From the NCBI RefSeq assembly GCF_028598805.1, contig NZ_JAQRFI010000017.1:23480-87479 (forward strand): 64,000 nucleotides of DNA, written 5' to 3'. Both the position numbers and the translations under genes were made by a program. This DNA comes from Xenorhabdus yunnanensis. Lineage in GTDB: Bacteria > Pseudomonadota > Gammaproteobacteria > Enterobacterales > Enterobacteriaceae. The notes beneath the pieces were generated by a model, which saw only the letters and a list, made by a program, of their open reading frames with translations, had not been told where the DNA came from and searched no databases. Shown one piece after another: positions 59,295 through 64,000 of this stretch. The stretch's first letter is position 1, and each line of letters begins with the position of its first letter.

Positions 59295-60071
59295 ATGGGT
59301 ATTTTAGAAAAAATGAGCCTGGATGGGAAAAAAATATTGATCACAGGCGGTGCCAGAGGGATCGGAAAACAATTGGCCGCCTCCCTTTCTGAAGCAGGAG
59401 CAGATGTTGCTATTGTTGATGTTGATTTAGAAGCCGCACAAAAAACCGCAAAAGAAATTGCCCGGACAACAAATAAAAAAACGATGGCCATTAAAACCGA
59501 TATTACCCAGCCCGATGAAATTAACGCGATGATTGACACCATTCTGAAAGAATTCGGCCGACTGGATGTGGCGTTCTGTAATGCAGGGATCGGACACGTC
59601 ATCGCGGTAGAGGATGATACGTTGAAAAATTGGAGTCATGTTGTCAATGTGAATTTAAATGGTGCTTTTTTGACTGCGCAGGCTGCCGGAAAATTGATGA
59701 TAAAACAAGGGGGAGGCTCAATTATCAACATTGCCTCAATGTCCGCTCATATTACAAATATTCCTCAGAAAGAGTGTTCGTATGCGGCATCGAAAGCGGG
59801 TGTGATAGCCATGTCAAGAAATATGGCTGTTGAATGGGCGGGCAGAAATGTGCGTGTCAATACAATCAGTCCGGGATATATAGCGACAGAGATGACACTG
59901 AATGATCCAAAATTGGCACCTTTAATCAGTCAGTGGGAAAAATTGATTCCGGTATGCAGACTGGGAAAAACGGAAGATCTCGCAGCCATTGCTGTTTATC
60001 TTGCTGGCGACATGAGTTCTTATACAACAGGGGCGGATTTTCGCATTGATGGAGGTTACACCTGTGTTTAA
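59295..60071 (+). CDS. Short-chain dehydrogenase/reductase, polyol or ketose type
   Basis: 258 residues, intact. NAD(P)-binding TGGARGIGKQ, catalytic Ser in INIASMSAH and YAASK, C-terminal PVCRLGKTEDLAAIAVYLAGD and DGGYTCV. It resembles sorbose reductase/arabinitol dehydrogenase-type SDRs. An aspartate after the second strand (IVDVDLEAA) favours NAD. It probably oxidises a polyol or reduces a ketose as the first or last step of the pathway. Confidence 0.88.
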   Translation: MGILEKMSLDGKKILITGGARGIGKQLAASLSEAGADVAIVDVDLEAAQKTAKEIARTTNKKTMAIKTDITQPDEINAMIDTILKEFGRLDVAFCNAGIGHVIAVEDDTLKNWSHVVNVNLNGAFLTAQAAGKLMIKQGGGSIINIASMSAHITNIPQKECSYAASKAGVIAMSRNMAVEWAGRNVRVNTISPGYIATEMTLNDPKLAPLISQWEKLIPVCRLGKTEDLAAIAVYLAGDMSSYTTGADFRIDGGYTCV

Positions 60072-60211
60072 TGTCAACGAGTGGTTTTGACTCAACGCAT
60101 TTATCACAAGATAAAATAGACTACAAAAAATTAAATGATAATGACATAAAACTAATGTGAGTATTTAAGAAAGTTTGAATGCTGAAAAAATAATGAATTG
60201 TAGGATTTAAA

Positions 60212-61501
60212 ATGAAGCAGAGAGCGAGTGCGCGTTTTCTAGAACGAGTTGGTATACCCAGCACCTTATCATGGGGATATTTGGGTATTTTAGCCTTTAT
60301 GGTTGGCAATGGAATTGAAATAGGCTGGCTAAGTCCGTATTTGGTGGATAATGGGTTAAGTATTCAAGATGTCTCCGTGTTATTTAGTGTCTATGGTGTG
60401 TCTGTCGCTATATCCTCTTGGTTTGCTGGCGTATTTTTTGAGACGGTTGGCGCTAAACGAACCATGCTGTTAGGCACAATTTTTTGTGTTGTTGGTACAG
60501 TCGGTTTCGTCAGCCTGGGTTTAAAAGAGATGTCTTATCCTATCTTGTTGATGACACAGGCTATCAAAGGGTTTGGGTATCCCCTGTTTGCCTATTCATT
60601 TTCCGTGTGGATTGCCTATCGAAGCCCGGCTGTCAAACTCAGTACAGCATACGGATGGTTTTATTTCGTGTTTTCAGGCGGAATGCAAGTATTGGCCACT
60701 TTTTATGCGAGTTGGGCGGTGGAAAAATTAGGCCATATCCAGACCCTATGGACGACACTGATATTTATTATTATTGGCGCTTTTTTTGCCTTGGTTCTCA
60801 ATCGCGATAATATTAAGCCGCAAGGTAATCATAATGCCATTGAAAATATCAGGGAGGTTTTAAAAGGAATAACCATTCTTAAAGAACATCCAAAGTTATT
60901 TATCTCTTGCCTTCTCAGGATCATCAATTCACTTTCTCAGTATGCTTTTCCTGTTTATTTGCCGATCTATATGATTTATCAGGGTTTTACTACGACTCAG
61001 TGGTTAAGCATCTGGGGGGCTGCCTTTACGAGTAATATCCTGTTTAATTTGGTCTGGGGTATAGTTGGAGACAGAATAGGGTATAAAAGAACCATTATTT
61101 GGTGTGGCGGGGTGCTGACCGGCGTTGCCTCATTACTTCTGTTTTTTGCACCCCAATTTGTTGGCGCAAATTACGCCATAGTACTTATGTGTGGGATTGG
61201 CTGGGGAGCGGGTGTCGCCGGCTATATTCCGTTGGATGCGATGTCCGCTAATATGGTGGAAAAAGACAAAGGGGCCGTCATGTCCGTACTCAACTTAGGG
61301 ACGGGTTTATCTGTGGTTATCGGGCCGGCAATTGTTGGTTTATTTATAAATAGCCTTGGGGCAAGCGGTGTGACTTGTATCGTTGCCACCCTTTATTTTG
61401 TCGGTGCTCTGATGACTAATTTTCTGGATGAACCTGAGAGGGTTGCTAAAAATATTATTCAATCCGGCGCTATTAACATGAATAAGTCTCCGAATTCATA
61501 A
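60212..61501 (+). CDS. MFS transporter, polyol type (RbtT/DalT-like)
   Basis: 429 residues, intact, with about 12 membrane segments. TLSWGYLGILAFMVGNGIEIG-WLSPYLV, GFGYPLFAYSFSVWIAY, LLRIINSLSQYAFPVYLP and EKDKGAVMSVLNLGTGLS follow the ribitol/arabinitol transporter group. AGGA lies 6 bp before the ATG. It would import the polyol that the operon degrades; the specificity is inferred. Confidence 0.85.
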   Translation: MKQRASARFLERVGIPSTLSWGYLGILAFMVGNGIEIGWLSPYLVDNGLSIQDVSVLFSVYGVSVAISSWFAGVFFETVGAKRTMLLGTIFCVVGTVGFVSLGLKEMSYPILLMTQAIKGFGYPLFAYSFSVWIAYRSPAVKLSTAYGWFYFVFSGGMQVLATFYASWAVEKLGHIQTLWTTLIFIIIGAFFALVLNRDNIKPQGNHNAIENIREVLKGITILKEHPKLFISCLLRIINSLSQYAFPVYLPIYMIYQGFTTTQWLSIWGAAFTSNILFNLVWGIVGDRIGYKRTIIWCGGVLTGVASLLLFFAPQFVGANYAIVLMCGIGWGAGVAGYIPLDAMSANMVEKDKGAVMSVLNLGTGLSVVIGPAIVGLFINSLGASGVTCIVATLYFVGALMTNFLDEPERVAKNIIQSGAINMNKSPNS

Positions 61502-61580
61502 ATGCGTGTTTAATACAGCGAGTCACCAGGCTGTTTTTCAATGTATGGTGACATGTCAACATCAGGGATATAATATAAAA

Positions 61581-61967
61581 ATGAAAAATAAAAATAATGT
61601 CAACAATAATTCAGACCCCAAAGCCCTATTTCCTGATCTCAGATTTCTGGCCGAAAATAGAAAAATTTTGGCTGAAAAAATAATAGCGGCAAAAGAACTC
61701 GATTGGTCACCAGATCAGGTTAGGCATATATTGATAAAGCAAGGCACTACAATCCAAGAATTATCTCAACGGTGGTTTAACGGGCATAAAGGACGTTTAT
61801 ATTTTGCGCTTTCAGAGCCCTGGCCTAAAGGGGAATGGATCATAGCCAGTTATTTGGGTTTAGAACCCCTTGACATTTGGCCCAGTCGTTATTGCGATTA
61901 TGACTCTCGTTACTATCTTAAATTTAAGGGATTATATGGGTCAAAGGGTTCATTTTATATAGAATGA
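61581..61967 (+). CDS. Ner/Nlp-like (SfsB family) DNA-binding protein
   Basis: 128 residues from the ATG at 61581. The C-terminal half, DWSPDQVRHILIKQGTTIQEL, SEPWPKGEWIIASYLGL and DIWPSRYC, is the Ner/Nlp helix-turn-helix seen in phage Mu Ner and E. coli SfsB/Nlp. The N-terminal 50 residues are polar and unassigned. A start at 61506 is possible but has no ribosome-binding site. It may be of prophage origin or regulate the sugar genes; context does not decide. Confidence 0.78.
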   Translation: MKNKNNVNNNSDPKALFPDLRFLAENRKILAEKIIAAKELDWSPDQVRHILIKQGTTIQELSQRWFNGHKGRLYFALSEPWPKGEWIIASYLGLEPLDIWPSRYCDYDSRYYLKFKGLYGSKGSFYIE

Positions 61968-61977
61968 ACCCTTTTTT
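61943..61977 (+). terminator. Terminator overlapping the end of the Nlp-like gene
   Basis: AAAGGGTTCATT and AATGAACCCTTT pair around TTATATAG and are followed by TTT. The stem includes the last codons of the gene. Confidence 0.85.
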
Positions 61978-62895
61978 AATGGGAATAATATAAACCTAAC
62001 ACCATGTTTATGAAAAATATCATAGAAAATAAAATTAAAACAGAGAGGGAAATATTTTATGGAATTTATTTTAGTCAATGTCCAAAATAGCCTTGAAGAA
62101 AAAGGGGAGGTAATGTAAAAAAACAAGGGCATGGTATGTATCCCAATATAATTACCCCCCCTTCTTTTTTATTTTCAGGTGGCTTGGTTTTGTTTTTTGT
62201 ATGAAGAGGTTATTCTTCATTTAAACTAAAACAACCACATTTGTAACAATACCCGTCAGTCATCTCGAATAATAAGCATCAATAGCTACTATAATAACTC
62301 TATGCCTGCAATTTAATGTGAATTCACTCCCTGTTTTCAGGGGGGCTTTTATGCATTTTGTTTTTTGTATTTTCTTATCATAATCCCCCTGTCTAAATTA
62401 ATATAATTTAAATTGAAAATGCATTAATTCAGAGGGTATCTGAACTGTACGGATTAAGTTCTAATTTCAGGCAGAAAACTGATAATAAAATATTATCAGT
62501 TTTCAATCATGATTTAACGCTAAATATTTTGTTAGTCATCGTTCGTTTTTATTCACAAGTGTGACTCTTATCCTATAAGTTAACTTTTAAGAAAAATCTG
62601 ATAAAACACCGTTAAGTCCTTTTTAAATACCCTGTTGGCAATGGCTTTTTTCGCCAAAAATAAATTTAATCATTATAACGCCCGCAGAAAGGGGAGATTA
62701 ATTCGCTTGTTTAACTACTTAATGGGTTTAAATGAAAATAAATAGATTTGTTTTTTCCTATTGATTGGTTTAATAACTAAAAAATATTGATTTGTGATGC
62801 AAGGTATATTGTAAATTTGACAATAAACATCAAAGATAGCCTGTCTCCTTTTTTATGAACACCTATTAATAATTAACAAATTAATTGATTTAACT
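61978..62895. other. Long AT-rich intergenic region upstream of the TpsB gene
   Basis: About 920 bp, strongly AT-rich, with stops in all frames. It must hold the tps promoter. No gene, RNA or repeat was recognised. Confidence 0.5.
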
Positions 62896-63890
62896 ATGGC
62901 AAAAATAATCGCTAACAAAATAAGAGCTGGACTCTTGGGATGGGCTGTATTCGTTATTTTACCTGTACAGGCAGATACCGCCCCCTTTGTGCCCCCAATA
63001 CAGCAACAGGAACCGGAACCGCCTTCTGCGGTACTGGACAGTCAGCGGCAACAGCAAAAAGCCTTGCTTGAGGAGGCTCATCAACAACGTGAGGATTTAC
63101 AAAAATTCCGGTCATTGCCCATACCGCCGACTGAGCGTGTCCCGGCAGATGACACCCGGTGCGTCACGATTAACAACATTACGTTTCAGGGGGCAGGCGC
63201 TTTATCTGAATCTGCACAGCGCACTCTGGCACAGCCCTATTTACATCATTGCGTTACGCTCGCGGGGCTTAAGCAACTGGTGCGGACGGTGAGCAATGCT
63301 TATATCGCCGAGGGTTATATCACCTCGCAAGCGTACCTGCCGGAGCAGGATTTGACGGCGGGGCAACTTCGCATTGCGGTGATAGAAGGCGGGGTTGAAG
63401 CCATTGAAATTGAGGGTAAACCGCCCCGTACGGCAAAGATGCTGTTTCCTGACAGGGTGGGACACATCTTAAACCTGCGGGATATTGAGCAGGGATTAGA
63501 ACAACTTAACCGCCTGAATTCTTCCCGCTTTACCATTGATATCCAGCCCGGCACCCAACCGGGCTATTCCATTGTGCATATTCGGCAACAGGCCGGCTTT
63601 TTTCCGGGCAAGGTGCGCTTAAATCTGGCCAACAGCGGACAAAAGGGGATCGGGGGAGTATCAGGCCAGCGCCGAATTGACATTAGATACCCCGTTGGGT
63701 TTTGGGGAGCAGTGGTCACTTTCCTGGACGCAGGATACGGATTTCAGGCCAGAACACCACAACCGTAATCTGGCCCTGTCCGTGAGCATCCCTTACGGGT
63801 ATTGGACTGCGCGTTATCGCTATTTTTGCAATACCACCCTGCAATCGCTGCAAATAATGGATAAAAATTATCCCTATGCCAGTGAGAACC
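62896..63890 (+). pseudogene. TpsB-type two-partner secretion transporter (ShlB/FhaC family), frameshifted and interrupted
   Basis: Signal peptide at the N-terminus, then a Gln/Pro-rich linker, a POTRA domain region (CVTINNITFQGAGALS, AYIAEGYITSQAYLPEQDL, LRIAVIEGGVEAI) and the start of the barrel (PGKVRLNLANSGQKGIG). At 63651-63658 the sequence ATCGGGGGAG has one G too many; with four Gs the frame continues GEYQASAELTLDTPLGFGEQW to about 63890. There the sequence changes to an IS end. Most of the barrel is missing, so no TpsA-type haemolysin or adhesin could be secreted by it. Confidence 0.82.
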
Positions 63891-64000
63891 TGATGTGGTT
63901 CAATGATTTTGGTCACCGTTATAGAGGTGATATGCTCACTTCGATAATTCAACAGGTGACATGATGAAAAGAAGTTTCAGCCCCGAATTTAAATTGGAGT
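63891..64000 (+). mobile_element. IS3-family insertion sequence, left end (continues beyond the window)
   Basis: From about TGATGTGGTTCAATGATTTT at 63891 the TpsB similarity ends, and 70 bp later an IS3-type OrfA starts. The left terminus is placed by the TG start and a GATTTTGGTCACC-like stretch typical of IS3 ends; the exact base is uncertain without the right end. Confidence 0.6.
63961..64000 (+). CDS. IS3-family transposase OrfA (partial, 5' end only)
   Basis: ATGATG behind AGGTGAC, reading MMKRSFSPEFKLE before the window ends. Starts of the form (M)KRSFSPEFKLE are characteristic of the OrfA helix-turn-helix proteins of IS3-type elements. Only 13 codons are visible. Confidence 0.65.
   Translation, partial: MMKRSFSPEFKLE

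Overview
The window looks like chromosome of an AT-rich member of the Enterobacterales. The core gene order is that of the E. coli 25-40 min regions (nhaB-dsbB/fadR; yeaD-gapA-msrB-yeaC; pncA-ansA-sppA-ydjA-selD-topB-xthA; tRNA-Tyr-purU-ychJ-galU-hns-tdk-adhE-oppABCDF-yciU-cls-yciY-tonB). Three 127-bp ERIC elements are present. A yersiniabactin/photoxenobactin-type siderophore locus, a two-partner secretion gene and many decayed genes make a Xenorhabdus/Photorhabdus-like insect pathogen the best guess; the genus is inference, not shown by the sequence.

Region 1 (1-11.9 kb) is the end of a siderophore island. A minus-strand operon reads receptor (FyuA-like) - MFS (RhtX/YbtX-like) - two ABC exporter-fold half-transporters (YbtP/YbtQ-like) - NRPS, with overlapping genes. 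The NRPS (carrier - heterocyclization - adenylation with an embedded methyltransferase-like domain) runs off the left edge. A divergent AraC-type regulator (YbtA-like) and a near-consensus Fur box share the 300-bp intergenic region.

Region 2 (12-30.3 kb) is housekeeping: disulfide oxidation, Na+/H+ exchange, FadR, D-alanine catabolism (dadAX), GAPDH, methionine sulfoxide repair, nicotinamidase/asparaginase, SppA, selenophosphate synthetase, topoisomerase III and exonuclease III. selD has no usual start codon where its conserved N-terminus requires one; an ATA behind a good Shine-Dalgarno fits exactly.

Region 3 (30.3-54.7 kb) holds an unassigned LysR-type regulator, tRNA-Tyr, purU, ychJ, a shredded remnant of rssB, a galU-ugd-epimerase operon for UDP-uronic acids, hns, tdk, adhE with a 20-bp inverted repeat in its leader, a truncated ychE, an opp operon with two tandem oppA copies, yciU, cls, yciY and tonB.

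Region 4 (54.7-64 kb) is accessory and decaying: a cluster of perfect palindromes, an internally deleted IS701-type element, a LacI-type regulator facing a carbohydrate operon whose first three genes (TIM-barrel isomerase, triosephosphate-isomerase-like, YjbQ-like) are each broken by one small lesion while the last two (SDR dehydrogenase, polyol-type MFS) are intact, a Ner/Nlp-like regulator, and a TpsB outer-membrane transporter pseudogene with a G-run frameshift that is also cut by an IS3-type element at the right edge. No CRISPR array or rRNA was seen.
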